Made by a program: the position numbers and the translations under genes. This document shows, piece after piece, positions 26,123-36,397 of a stretch of DNA of 64,000 nucleotides. The notes beneath the pieces were generated by a model, which did no database searches, was not told the DNA's origin, and saw only the letters and a program-made list of their open reading frames with translations. This stretch comes from an uncultured Anaerolineales bacterium (GTDB taxonomy: Bacteria; Chloroflexota; Anaerolineae; Anaerolineales; Villigracilaceae). Where the stretch lies: contig CALGPL010000004.1 of assembly GCA_937960595.1 (NCBI GenBank), positions 1 through 64,000 of the forward strand. The letters run 5' to 3'. How positions within the stretch are numbered: the first letter of the stretch is position 1; every line of letters begins with the position of its first letter.

Positions 26123-29100
26123 TTTCGTCCGGCATCGCCCGTCTTGTGATTGGCAGCCAGATGGTAAAGGACGCCCCGCGGTCGTTGTCCCCTCTCCCCA
26201 CTTCAATCCGGCCGCGATGCATCGTGACTACTTCCTTGACGATGGCCAGCCCCAGTCCTGTGCCGGGCGCGCCGGACTCGTGACCGGCCTTGCCGCGATA
26301 GAACCGCTCAAACAAATGCGGCATATCCTCCTCGTTGATTCCCGGCCCGTTGTCCTGCACGCAGAACAACGCCCACTCCTGCCCATCGTCTTCCTTGAGA
26401 CCAGTACTGACTCTCACCCGACCGCCTCGGGGAGTGTAATTCAAGGCATTGGTGAGAAGGTTGGAGACCGCCTGCGCCATCATCGGCTCATCGAGCCAGA
26501 CTTCGAGCAGCGCCGGATGTAGATTCACTTCCAGAGTCAGCCCCCGATCCTCTGCCAGGCAACGGCGGTCCTCCACCAAAGAATGCACCAGGGCATTCAA
26601 GTCGTGCCGCTTTGGATTGAGAGATATCTGACCCAGATCCATTCGTGAAAGGTTGAGCAGGTCTTCGATCAGGATGCGCAAACGGCTCAATTCGCGGCCA
26701 ATGACATCCAGGCGCTCCTCCGTCTTGACGTTCGGCTGCGAACGGAGCATCTGATAGTAGAGAAGGAGATTGGTCAAGGGCGTCCGCAACTCGTGGTTGA
26801 CATTGGCAATGAACTGGGACTTGAGGCGATCGGCCTCCTGGGCCTTGCGGAGGGCCTCGATGAGGTCGGTCGTCCGCTCGGCCACGCGTTCCTCCAATTC
26901 GACGGCATGCCGCTTGGTTTGTTCGTGCAGCCGCATACGACGGATAGCATTGCCGGCAATCTCGGCCAGCGTGACCAACAGGCGGGCATCCTGGGAGTTG
27001 AATTCCCGTTGCGCCGACGCCGAAACCAGGATACTTCCGATGGCTTCCTGTTCGGAGCGAATCGGCACGCAGACCGCCCCCCACCCCGAAGGAATCAGGC
27101 CGTCAATCGTATCGGGGGTAAGCGAATCGCCGGCAACATCGTTCGAAAAATAGATGTCGCCGGTCTCGAAGACCGAGCCGGGCAGCCCCTCCCCGCGGCG
27201 TACCTCAATGTGGGCGATCTTCTCGCACCAGCCGCGTCCGACCGTCTGCCTGAGCACGCCCACCTGCGGATCGTACAGCCAGACGCCGCCTGCCTCGGCT
27301 CCGAGCATTTGGAGCGTTTCGTCGAGCAGTTGCGGAATCATATCGTCAACCGACTCGGCCAGCCGCAAGGCCGTCGAAATACGATTGATGGCTTCCAACT
27401 CTTTCAACCGCAAGCGCGTCTCTTCGGCCAAGCGGGAACGTTCCACGCTGGCGCAGATCTCGCGCGCCGCCGATTCGACCAGCGCCACATCCTCCGCCGC
27501 CCAGGCACGCGGCGCGGCCGAGGCCACCATCATCCCGCCCAGCCAACGCTCGGCCGACTGGAGCGGAACCAGGATGGAGGCGCTCACCCCGATCGAATCA
27601 AAAAACTCCTTCATCGCCCGGGTTTCTTTTCCCCATTCCGAGACGACCACCGTGCGATTCGGCTCCCAATAACCAGCCGCGGCATCCAGCATCGGACGAA
27701 GGTCGAACGGAATGCCGCGCGTCACCAGGTACTGAATGTTGAAAGGCGACCAGCCCAGCCAGACTGCCCCGCTCTCAAGGCCGAGAGCCTGCAACAGTTG
27801 ATCCAAGGCTGTGGAAAGTAACGTATCCAAATTGGCATCGGTGCGGGTCGAGGCGGTGATGATGGCGTTCAGGGCCGCCTGGCGAACCGCCCGCCGACGG
27901 GTTTCCTCGAACAAACGAGCATTTTCGATGGCGATGGCAGCCTGATTAGAAATCGTAATCAACAAACGTTCATCGTGCTCGCTGAAGGCGTCCGGCTCCG
28001 GACTCTCGACGTTGATGCAGCCGATCAACTTCCCTCCCACCTTCAAAGGTACACACAACTCGGAACGCGTCTCGGTGTTCGCCTCCAAGTAATTTGGGTC
28101 GTTGTGCACGTTCCCAACGCGGATGGCTTGGCCATTCTTGCACACCCATCCGATGATGCCGTCCTCATACGAGGTAATCAAATTGCCGATGCGGGCAAAT
28201 TCGGCCCTCCAGGCCTCGCCGGTCAATCCCATGCTGCAATAGGCCAGCAGCACCGGCCGCTGATTTTCCTGATCGATCACCCAAATCGAACCCTGCCAGC
28301 GCAACAGTTGCTCCAGCGCTTCCACAATCCGCTGAGCCACCGCTTTGAGGCTGTGAATCTGCGCCGCAGCCAGACTGGCCTGATAGAGCACCTCCAATTC
28401 GATCAGCCGCTGCCGCGTCTCTTCGAATAAGCGCGCATTATGAACGGCGCCGGCGGCCGCACCGGCAAAGAAAAGCAGCAAATCGATGTCCGATTGCCCG
28501 TAGGTCCGATTTGTGCTGCCCGTCCCTTGATCGACCTCGTAAACCGTCAGCACCCCCACCAATTCGTTGCTGTAAAGCATCGGAACGGCAACCACCGCCG
28601 TGACAGGGACCGTATCGAATTTATCGGCGCGGTGCTCCCAGGTGCGGTAATCGTCCACCACCAGGGGCAGACGGGTCTGCATCACCTGGCCGACCAATCC
28701 TTCGCCCGGATTCAAACGTTCGCCCACCCATCCCTGATAGCCGTGCGCCACCCTCAATTCCGACTGATTGCGCTCATGATCGTACAGGTAGATGCAGCAG
28801 CCCGCCGCGCCAAGCAAATGGGCCGCCCGATCGACAATAATGCGCATCAGGCTTTCGATCTCGCGCTGCGTCGAGATGTCGCGAATGGTCTCGTACAACG
28901 CCGAGAGTTCATCGGCGCGACGCCGGATAAAGGCCTCGCTCTCCCGCAATGCATCTTCGGCGCGTTTGCGCTGGATCGCGCTGGCCACCTGGGAGGAAAC
29001 GAATTCGAGAATGCGCAATTCCCGTTCGCCGAGCGCCTTTGGATCGTTATAATCCTGCACCACCATCACACCGATGGTCCGATTGTCAATGATGAGCGGA

Positions 29101-29837
29101 ACCCCCAACCAAATCGGTGAAGGCGTGCCGACCAGTGCGATCTCGCCGCTTTGCTCGAGCGCCCGATGAACGGCAAGATCACACAAGAGCGACTTCCCGG
29201 TCCGCAGAATGTATTCCGTCAGCCCGCGCCCCGCCTTGACTCGCAGCGCCGGCCGGTCATACTCATCCACATAATACGGAAACGTCAATTCATGGCTTTC
29301 TTCGTCATAAAGAGCAATGTAAAAATTCCTGGCCGGCATGACCTCGGCAACGATCTCGTGCAGCGCGGCGTACAAGTCCATCAGATTCCGGGCGCGATCG
29401 GCCGCCTGGGCAATGCGATAGACGGCATCCTGCAAAAACTCGGAGCGCTTCTGTTCGGTCACATCGAAGGCCGTCCCAAAGCCGGCCGGTTTCCCCTCCA
29501 GCATGATCCGCCCAGACGAGATGTCCACCCAGCGTTCTTCCCCTTTTTTCGTGCTGATTTTGAACACGCCGCGGGTGGGGACCTCTTCCCCGCGCTGCAA
29601 GGCCAGCGCCCAGGTGCGGACCGACTTCCTTGCCCCCGTCGGAACCAGATCATAGAAATTCATTCCCAACAATTCCTGACGGGAATAGCCGGTTATCTGC
29701 TCGGCAGCATGATTGACATAACGCAGACGAGTGCCCTGGAAAACGAATACTGCCGCGCTCGTCGTTTCGGCCAGCGCGCGAAAGGTCTCATCCCTCAACG
29801 GGAGAGGAGACGACGAAACGGCCGATCTAGCAGGCAT
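26088..29837 (-). CDS. PAS/multi-GAF sensor histidine kinase
   Basis: N-term PAS ([34 protein letters not shown]), several GAF-like blocks, HisKA [23 protein letters not shown], HATPase [23 protein letters not shown]. Confidence 0.92.
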   Translation of the reverse strand: [1249 protein letters not shown]

Positions 29838-29939
29838 GGAAATTATCAATCGAGGCAATCATAGAGTCGCTGTAAGTATAACAGCAGATAAACTTTTAAG
29901 CATGATCCCCCACGACAAATTGCACGGAAGCGATTCGGA

Positions 29940-31079
29940 TTATAGAGTGTCGACTTGCTTCGACGCCAGAGGCACAACAAAAACGAAGCGGCTGCCGCGA
30001 CCTTCGCCTTCGCTTTCAGCCCAGATGCGCCCGCCATGCGCCTCGACCAGATGACGGGCGATTGTCAAGCCGATGCCCGCCCCGCCGCCAGTCCGCCGTG
30101 ACCTAGACTTATCCACCCGATAGAAACGATCGAAGATGCGCGCTAGATGTTCGGCCGGGATGCCAGCGCCGGTATCCGTCACCGAGAGGCGCGCCTGACC
30201 GGCGTCCGCTTCCAACCGCACGGTCACCTGTCCGCCGCCAGGAGTATACTGCAAGGCGTTGTTCAGCAAATTCGTCAACACCTGTCCAATGCGGTCGGCG
30301 TCGGCCAAGACAACCAGCGGCTCGGGCGGAAGTTCGACGGTCAGCCCCACACCTTTGGCCTCGAACGCCCGCGCCAGACGCCGTCGGGCTGTCTCGACCA
30401 AATCCTGCATCTTCAACGGCGCCCGGTCGAGGCGATAGGCGCCCGCCTCGACCCGCGAGAGTTCCTGCAAATCGTCCACCAGCCGGCTCAACTGGTCGGC
30501 CTCTTGGCCCAGTTGCTCGAATGTTTCGGGGGTGGCCGGTAAGATGCCGTCTGCCAGCCCCTCCAGCGACCCCTTGATGGCCGTCAGCGGGGTGCGCAGT
30601 TCGTGGGCCACGTCGCCGATCAATTGACGGCGCAACGTTTCGGTCTGGGCCAGTTTTCCGGCCATGCGGTTGAAACTCTCGGCCAGCAAACCGATTTCGT
30701 CCAATCCGCCCGGCGGGACGCGCTCATCGTAATTTCCCTCGCTGATGCGCTGGCTGGCGACGGTCATCGCCCGAATAGGCGCCGAGAGTCGGCGGCTGAT
30801 CAGCCAACTGACCAGCAGGGCAACCAGGAGAGCGGCCAGGCCGGCCCAGGTGAGCGCCTCGCTAAAACTGGCGCGAAAATTCTGATACAACATCCCCCCC
30901 CCGCTTCCGGCGCCGCGCCCCATACCCATCCCCGGCCCGCCCCCTTCCATCATCCCCATGTGACGGCCGTACACGCCTGGCAAAGAGACCTGCACAGCCA
31001 GCGCCAGCACCAGCAGCGTGACGGCAATCACCACCAGATAAGACAGAAACAAGCGCAGACTCAAACGGCGGATTTTCAT
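29940..31079 (-). CDS. HAMP sensor histidine kinase
   Basis: Two TM, HAMP ([26 protein letters not shown]), [56 protein letters not shown]. Confidence 0.93.
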   Translation of the reverse strand: [379 protein letters not shown]

Positions 31080-31765
31080 AGCGGCTCATCCTCAAAGCGG
31101 TAGCCGACCCCGCGCACGGTGACAATCAAATCGTTCCGGCCCAGTTTCTGACGAACGTGCCCCAGATGCACATCCACCACGCGCGTGTCCCCGTAGTAAT
31201 CGTAACCCCAGACCTTTTCGAGCAATTGTTCGCGGCTCAGCACCCGGCCGCGGTTCTCGGCCAGGGCCAGCAACAAATCGAACTCGATGGCCGTCAGCGT
31301 CACCGGCCGCTCGTCCACGCTGACCAGGCGAGCGCCGCTATCAATGCGCGCATGACGAAAAGACAAGACGACCGGCGCGGCCCCAGCCCCGGTCCCTGCC
31401 CGCAGACGGCGCAGAGCAGCCTTGATGCGCGCCACCAGTTCGCGCGGACTGAACGGCTTGGTGACGTAATCGTCCGCCCCGACCGACAGGCCAACGATCT
31501 TGTCCGTCTCCTCGGTGCGGGCCGTCAACAGGATGACGTACACGTCCGATTCGCGCCGCAGCCGCGACAGCACCTCCAGGCCGTCCAGACCCGGCAGCAT
31601 CACGTCCAGGACGATGATGTCCGGCCTGTAGGCGCGGGCCGCCTTGAGCGCCGCCTCGCCGTCGGCAGCCGTGTACACCTCGTAATGTTCCGCCTTCAGG
31701 TACGAAACGACCAGATTGAGAATGGCGGGCTCGTCATCTACCACCAGAATCTTTGCGTTCGACAT
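31076..31765 (-). CDS. OmpR/PhoB-family response regulator
   Basis: KILVVDDEPAILNLV, PDIIVLDVMLPGLDG, winged-helix VLSREQLLEKVWGYDYYGDTRVVDVHLGHVRQKL; ATGA overlap with kinase. Confidence 0.94.
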   Translation of the reverse strand: MSNAKILVVDDEPAILNLVVSYLKAEHYEVYTAADGEAALKAARAYRPDIIVLDVMLPGLDGLEVLSRLRRESDVYVILLTARTEETDKIVGLSVGADDYVTKPFSPRELVARIKAALRRLRAGTGAGAAPVVLSFRHARIDSGARLVSVDERPVTLTAIEFDLLLALAENRGRVLSREQLLEKVWGYDYYGDTRVVDVHLGHVRQKLGRNDLIVTVRGVGYRFEDEPL

Positions 31766-31888
31766 CTTCTCTCCCTAACGATCAGAGCTCACAAGCCTAT
31801 TGTAACAAACCCTCCGCCGGTTCTGTGAAGATTTTGTAAAGCAGAGAGGCTCGCCGAAGACGGCTTTCTCAGATGATATAATGGGGAT

Positions 31889-32677
31889 ATGCCAGAAGAA
31901 CTTACCAATCTCCCCCGGCGCAAGATTGCCGTCCTCATTGACGGCGATAACGCCACCGCCAGCCTCCTGCCCCAAATGCTGGTCGAGGCCGGCAAATATG
32001 GACTGGTCACCGTCCGGCGCATCTACGGCGACTGGACGACCACCAGCATGAATTCCTGGAAAGACATCCTGAACTATCACGCTTTCCAGCCGGTACAGCA
32101 ATTCCGCTACACGGTGGGCAAGAACGCCACCGACAGCGCCATGATCATCGACGCCATGGACATCCTCCACTCCGGCGTGGTGGACGGCTTCTGCCTGGTC
32201 TCCAGCGACAGCGACTACACCCGCCTGGCGACCCGCATTCGCGAGAGCGGCGTCTTCGTGATGGGCATCGGCGAGAAGAAAACGCCCAAGGCATTCGTCA
32301 ACGCCTGCGACGTATTCGTTTACACCTCCAACCTGGTGGCCGAGGAAAAGGTCGTCCGCGCCAACGGAGCGCGCCGCGGGCAGGCACGACGCAAATCTGC
32401 AACCCCCGCCCCCAGCCCCGCCCCCGCCGAAACCGAAAGCGAAAACGACCCGATTCCGATCCTGCGCCAGGCCTATGCCATCGCCGAACAAGAGGACGGC
32501 TGGGCGCGGCTCGACCACATGGGCAACGCCCTGGCCCAACTCGACCCCGGCTTCGACCCGCGCACCTACGGCCACCGCCAACTCTCGCGCCTGATCGCCA
32601 GTTACAAAGACGTCTTCCAGATGCGCACGCAGGAAATCGACGGCAGTACGCTCTTCTACGTAAAGATGAAAGAGTAA
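31889..32677 (+). CDS. NYN (PIN-like) domain protein with C-terminal LOTUS/OST-HTH
   Basis: KIAVLIDGDNATASLLPQML, KNATDSAMIIDAMDILHSGVVDGFCLVSSDSDYTRLATRIRE; C-term LRQAYAIAEQEDGWARLDHMGNALAQLDPGFDPRTYGHRQLSRLIASY. Confidence 0.88.
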   Translation: MPEELTNLPRRKIAVLIDGDNATASLLPQMLVEAGKYGLVTVRRIYGDWTTTSMNSWKDILNYHAFQPVQQFRYTVGKNATDSAMIIDAMDILHSGVVDGFCLVSSDSDYTRLATRIRESGVFVMGIGEKKTPKAFVNACDVFVYTSNLVAEEKVVRANGARRGQARRKSATPAPSPAPAETESENDPIPILRQAYAIAEQEDGWARLDHMGNALAQLDPGFDPRTYGHRQLSRLIASYKDVFQMRTQEIDGSTLFYVKMKE

Positions 32678-32681
32678 ATTT

Positions 32682-33962
32682 TCATCGGGCGGGGCCTGGC
32701 CCTTCGAGAAAAGCACCGGCGCCTCGGGGAGCAATCAAAGACTCATAAACCCGGACAATCTGATCAGCAATCACTTGCCAATCATATTGCCGGGCATACT
32801 CGGCTGCCGCCGCCCCCATCTGTCTTCTTAGCACTTCGTCCCCCAACATAGTGGCCAATTTATCACACAACTTTGGCGCGTCATCCACCGGCACGGTATA
32901 GCCGGTCACGCCGTCTTGTACCAGAAAGGCCAATCCGCCCACCTGCGAGGCAATGACCGGCGTGCCGCAAGCCATCGCCTCCAGAGCCACCATTCCAAAC
33001 GATTCGTAGTGCGAAGGCATCACCACCACATCGGCCGCAGAATAGTAATACGGGAGTGTATCCTGACTGCGCTTGCCGAGAAAGACCACCAATTTCCCCA
33101 TGGCCAAATCGTCGCACATTTTTTGCAAGCGCGCCATCTCGGCGGTTATCTTGTCGGGGCCGGCCTCCGGTTCGCCGCCGATCACCATCAGCGAAACTTG
33201 TTCGCCCCCCCGCATGCAGCGCAGGCAGGCCATGGCACGAATCAACGTATCTATCCCCTTGAGCGGCTCGATTCGCCCGACGAACAGCACGGCGCGGCGC
33301 TCGAGCGGCAGGCCGACAAACTGGCGCGCCTCGTCGGGAGGAATGGGATAAAAGTGACAGGTATCCACGCCGGGGGGAATGATGACGATTTTGGAAACGT
33401 CTGCCTTATAGAGCCACTGCAACTGGGTTTGCTCGGCTACGGTCGCGGCGACAATGAGATCGGCGCGGCGCAGGACGCGGCGCTCCCCCTCCAGCCGGTA
33501 CGCGCCCTCCCGCTCCGCGTCCGAGCGGGCGATGCGGTTCTTCATCTCCCCCAGGGTGTGGAACATGTGCAGGATCGGCGTCCCGCCCCAGGCGTCCGAC
33601 AACGCTTCGGCCGCCAGGCCCGACATCCAGTAATGACTGTGCAGAACGTCGTAACGAATGCCCTTTTCGGCGGCAAACGCTTTGATTCCCTCGACAAACT
33701 GCGGAAGGTACACCGCCAGTTCCTGTTTGGGGAGCGGCACCTCCGGCCCGGCCGGCACATGGACGACGCGATTGCCGTAGCCGAGATCGTGCAAGACATG
33801 CGGCACATGCTCGTCCTGCGAGCGGGTGAAGACGTCCACATGAATGCCCTTGCGGCCCAGCGCGAGGGTCAGGTCGCGCACATAGACGTTCATGCCGCCG
33901 GTATCTTTGCCGCCCAGCGTAGCCAGCGGGCAAGTATGGTAGGAAAGCATCGCAATATTCAT
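32682..33962 (-). CDS. Glycosyltransferase family 4 / GT-B protein
   Basis: MLSYHTCPLATLGGKDTGGMNVYVRDLTLALGRKGIHVDVFTR, IPPGVDTCHFYP, VVMPSHYESFGMVALEAMACGTPVIASQVGGL. Confidence 0.92.
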   Translation of the reverse strand: MNIAMLSYHTCPLATLGGKDTGGMNVYVRDLTLALGRKGIHVDVFTRSQDEHVPHVLHDLGYGNRVVHVPAGPEVPLPKQELAVYLPQFVEGIKAFAAEKGIRYDVLHSHYWMSGLAAEALSDAWGGTPILHMFHTLGEMKNRIARSDAEREGAYRLEGERRVLRRADLIVAATVAEQTQLQWLYKADVSKIVIIPPGVDTCHFYPIPPDEARQFVGLPLERRAVLFVGRIEPLKGIDTLIRAMACLRCMRGGEQVSLMVIGGEPEAGPDKITAEMARLQKMCDDLAMGKLVVFLGKRSQDTLPYYYSAADVVVMPSHYESFGMVALEAMACGTPVIASQVGGLAFLVQDGVTGYTVPVDDAPKLCDKLATMLGDEVLRRQMGAAAAEYARQYDWQVIADQIVRVYESLIAPRGAGAFLEGPGPAR

Positions 33963-34029
33963 CGAGAAAAAGTATATCAGAGGTTGTCAAGTTGCAAAAA
34001 ACGCTGGTATAATCCCGCCGCTGTAAAAT

Positions 34030-34105
34030 GCCACCATAGCTCAGCCGGTAGAGCAGACGTTTCGTAAACGCCAGGTCAAGGGTTCGAATCCCTTTGGTGG
34101 CTCCA
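34030..34105 (+). tRNA. tRNA-Thr (anticodon CGT)
   Basis: GCCACCATAGCTCAGCCGGTAGAGC...TTCGTAA...GGTTCGAATCCCTTTGGTGGCTCCA, CCA encoded. Confidence 0.93.
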
Positions 34106-34108
34106 GCC

Positions 34109-34136
34109 AAAGCCCCGCGCGTTGGCGCGGGGCTTT
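34109..34136 (+). terminator. Terminator-like hairpin after tRNA-Thr
   Basis: AAAGCCCCGCGCgttgGCGCGGGGCTTT. Confidence 0.75.
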
Positions 34137-34158
34137 GAGGTTTCCGGGAAGGGGGCTT

Positions 34159-35592
34159 CTATTCCTGACCGCCCGGCAGATTGATGACCATCAGGCGCGG
34201 CTCGGTCATCTCTTCGATGGCATAGCGCGGTCCCTCGCGGCCCTCACCGGAGCCTTTGACGCCGCCATAGGGCATCTGGTCGATGCGGAAGGTCGAGACA
34301 TCGTTGACCTGCAGCCCGCCGACCCGAATCTCCTCGAAAGCCCGCAGGATGCGATTCACATTCTGGGTGAAGATGCCCGACTGCAAACCGTAGTCGGTGT
34401 CGTTGGCCAGGCGGATGGCCTCGTCCCAGGTATCGTATGGAGAGACCGTAATGACCGGGGCGAAGATCTCGGTGCGGTTGACGCGCATCTCGGGGGTCGT
34501 GTCGGTCAGGACGGTGGGATAGAGAAGCGCGCCCTCCAGCCGCCCGCCGTAAGCGATGCGGGCGCCCTGGGCAACGGCCTCCTGCACCTTTTCATAGGCC
34601 TCGGCCGCTGCCCGCTTGTCAATCATCGGCCCGACGACCGTCTCGGCCAGGCGCGGGTCGCCGACGGTGAAACCGGCGAACTTGTCGAGGAGCATTTCCA
34701 GCGCCCGATTGTAGATAGGGCGGTGCAGGAACACCCGCTGCACCGAAATGCAGTTCTGTCCGGCGTTGGCCACCCCGCCGTTGGCAATCCGACCGATGGC
34801 GTACTCCAGGTTGGCGTCCTCGTGGACGATGGCAGCCGCGTTGCCGCCCAGTTCCATGCAGACCCGCTTGTGCCCGGCCAGGCTCTTGAGATGCCAGCCG
34901 ACCTCGGAACTGCCGGTGAAGGTCAAAAAGGCAATGCGCGGGTCGGTGGCCAGTTTCTCGGCCTTTGCTCCCCGACAGGTCACCACGCTGACCGCCTCGG
35001 GCGGATAACCGGCCTCCAAAATCATCTCGCCCAGGATCAGCGCCGAGAGCGGCGTGGCAGAGGCCGGCTTGAGAATGAAAGCGTTGCCGGCTGCCATGGC
35101 AGGGGCCACTTTATGGCAGGCCAGGTTGAGCGGATAGTTGAACGGGGCAATACAGGCGATGACGCCGAGCGGGAAACGCCGCACGATTCCCAGCCGGCCC
35201 TCGCCCAGTTCGGTCCAGTCAATCGGGACGATCTCGCCGCCGATGCGTTTGGCCTCCTCGGCCGAAATCCGCACCGTCTCTTTGGCGCGCGCCACCTCGG
35301 CGGCCGCCACGCTGCGAGTCTTGCCGCCCTCCAGGATCAGGGTCTCGATGAGTTCCTCGCTGCGGCGCTCCATCTGGGCCAGCAGGGCAAGCAAAATCCT
35401 GGCGCGGGCGTGGGAAGGCAATCTGCGGGTCGTCTCGAAGCCGCGCCGGGCGGCGAGGATGGCCTCTTCGAGGTCGCTGTCGGCGGCCTGATACACCTCC
35501 GCCACCAGGTCATCGTTATAAGGGAAACGAACTTCGGCCGTTTCGGCACTCGTGCGCCATTGGCCGCCGATCAGGAAAGCATGTTTTTTCAT
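34159..35592 (-). CDS. Aldehyde dehydrogenase family protein
   Basis: FLTFTGSSEVGWHLKSLAGHKRVCMELGGNAAAIVHEDA, NAGQNCISVQRV, EIFAPVITVSPYDTWDEAIRLANDTDYGLQSGIFTQ. Confidence 0.93.
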   Translation of the reverse strand: MKKHAFLIGGQWRTSAETAEVRFPYNDDLVAEVYQAADSDLEEAILAARRGFETTRRLPSHARARILLALLAQMERRSEELIETLILEGGKTRSVAAAEVARAKETVRISAEEAKRIGGEIVPIDWTELGEGRLGIVRRFPLGVIACIAPFNYPLNLACHKVAPAMAAGNAFILKPASATPLSALILGEMILEAGYPPEAVSVVTCRGAKAEKLATDPRIAFLTFTGSSEVGWHLKSLAGHKRVCMELGGNAAAIVHEDANLEYAIGRIANGGVANAGQNCISVQRVFLHRPIYNRALEMLLDKFAGFTVGDPRLAETVVGPMIDKRAAAEAYEKVQEAVAQGARIAYGGRLEGALLYPTVLTDTTPEMRVNRTEIFAPVITVSPYDTWDEAIRLANDTDYGLQSGIFTQNVNRILRAFEEIRVGGLQVNDVSTFRIDQMPYGGVKGSGEGREGPRYAIEEMTEPRLMVINLPGGQE

Positions 35593-35608
35593 CTGCTATT
35601 CACCTCCA

Positions 35609-36244
35609 TTACAAATGTCCGAGTCCAACCAGCGACAGCGGCCCCGTCTGCAAAATCGATTCGCCGAAGAGTTTGCGAGCAACAGCATAAGCCTCTTCGC
35701 CGGTCAAGGTCTGGCGGGGATGGATCATCACATGCATTGGGGTCGGCGGAACGTGGCTGCCCACCGACTGCAAGTAGTGGATCCCGGTCAAGAGCGCTGC
35801 GCCGTTGCGCTGATAGAATTCGATGCGGCGCTCAGCATTACGCCGCCTTTCGGGCTCCTCGCAATGATCGGGGATCTCCACTTCGAAAAGCAAAAGATCG
35901 GCCGAGCGAAAGACATCCTCCACAATAAGACGATAATAGGCGCTGCCCAGGCCCTTGCCGCGGGCGGCCGGAGCAATGGCAATGTACCACAAAAATCCGA
36001 CCTTCCACAGGGGGAACATCTGATAGGCGGCCATCCCACTCAACGTTCCTTGCGGATCGAGAAGGGCCGAGAGAAAAACTTCCTCCGAGGTGCCCGCCTC
36101 GATCTTCTCGAGCAAATGCAGAAACGCGGAGACCAATACCCTCTCCTCCGCAGGAAAGGATGTCTCGTAAAGGTCGAACCAGGCAGAGAGAAGGGGGTCC
36201 AAACGGCCCGAGAGAAGACGCACACTATAACCGGAAGGCAACAT
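35609..36244 (-). CDS. GNAT-family N-acetyltransferase
   Basis: FPAEERV...GFLWYIAIAPAARGKGLGSAYYRLIVEDV. Confidence 0.7.
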   Translation of the reverse strand: MLPSGYSVRLLSGRLDPLLSAWFDLYETSFPAEERVLVSAFLHLLEKIEAGTSEEVFLSALLDPQGTLSGMAAYQMFPLWKVGFLWYIAIAPAARGKGLGSAYYRLIVEDVFRSADLLLFEVEIPDHCEEPERRRNAERRIEFYQRNGAALLTGIHYLQSVGSHVPPTPMHVMIHPRQTLTGEEAYAVARKLFGESILQTGPLSLVGLGHL

Positions 36245-36397
36245 AATCCAGCGCTCCAAATGTCAGAAGGTTCTCTTCTCGGGTGCCGGCATGACTGCCT
36301 CCAAAATGGAAATGGGACACAACATCACAATTATATGCGCGACTCTCCACCCTGAGAACAGCGCCCGCTGACGAAAAGGAAAAGGTATAATTCAACC

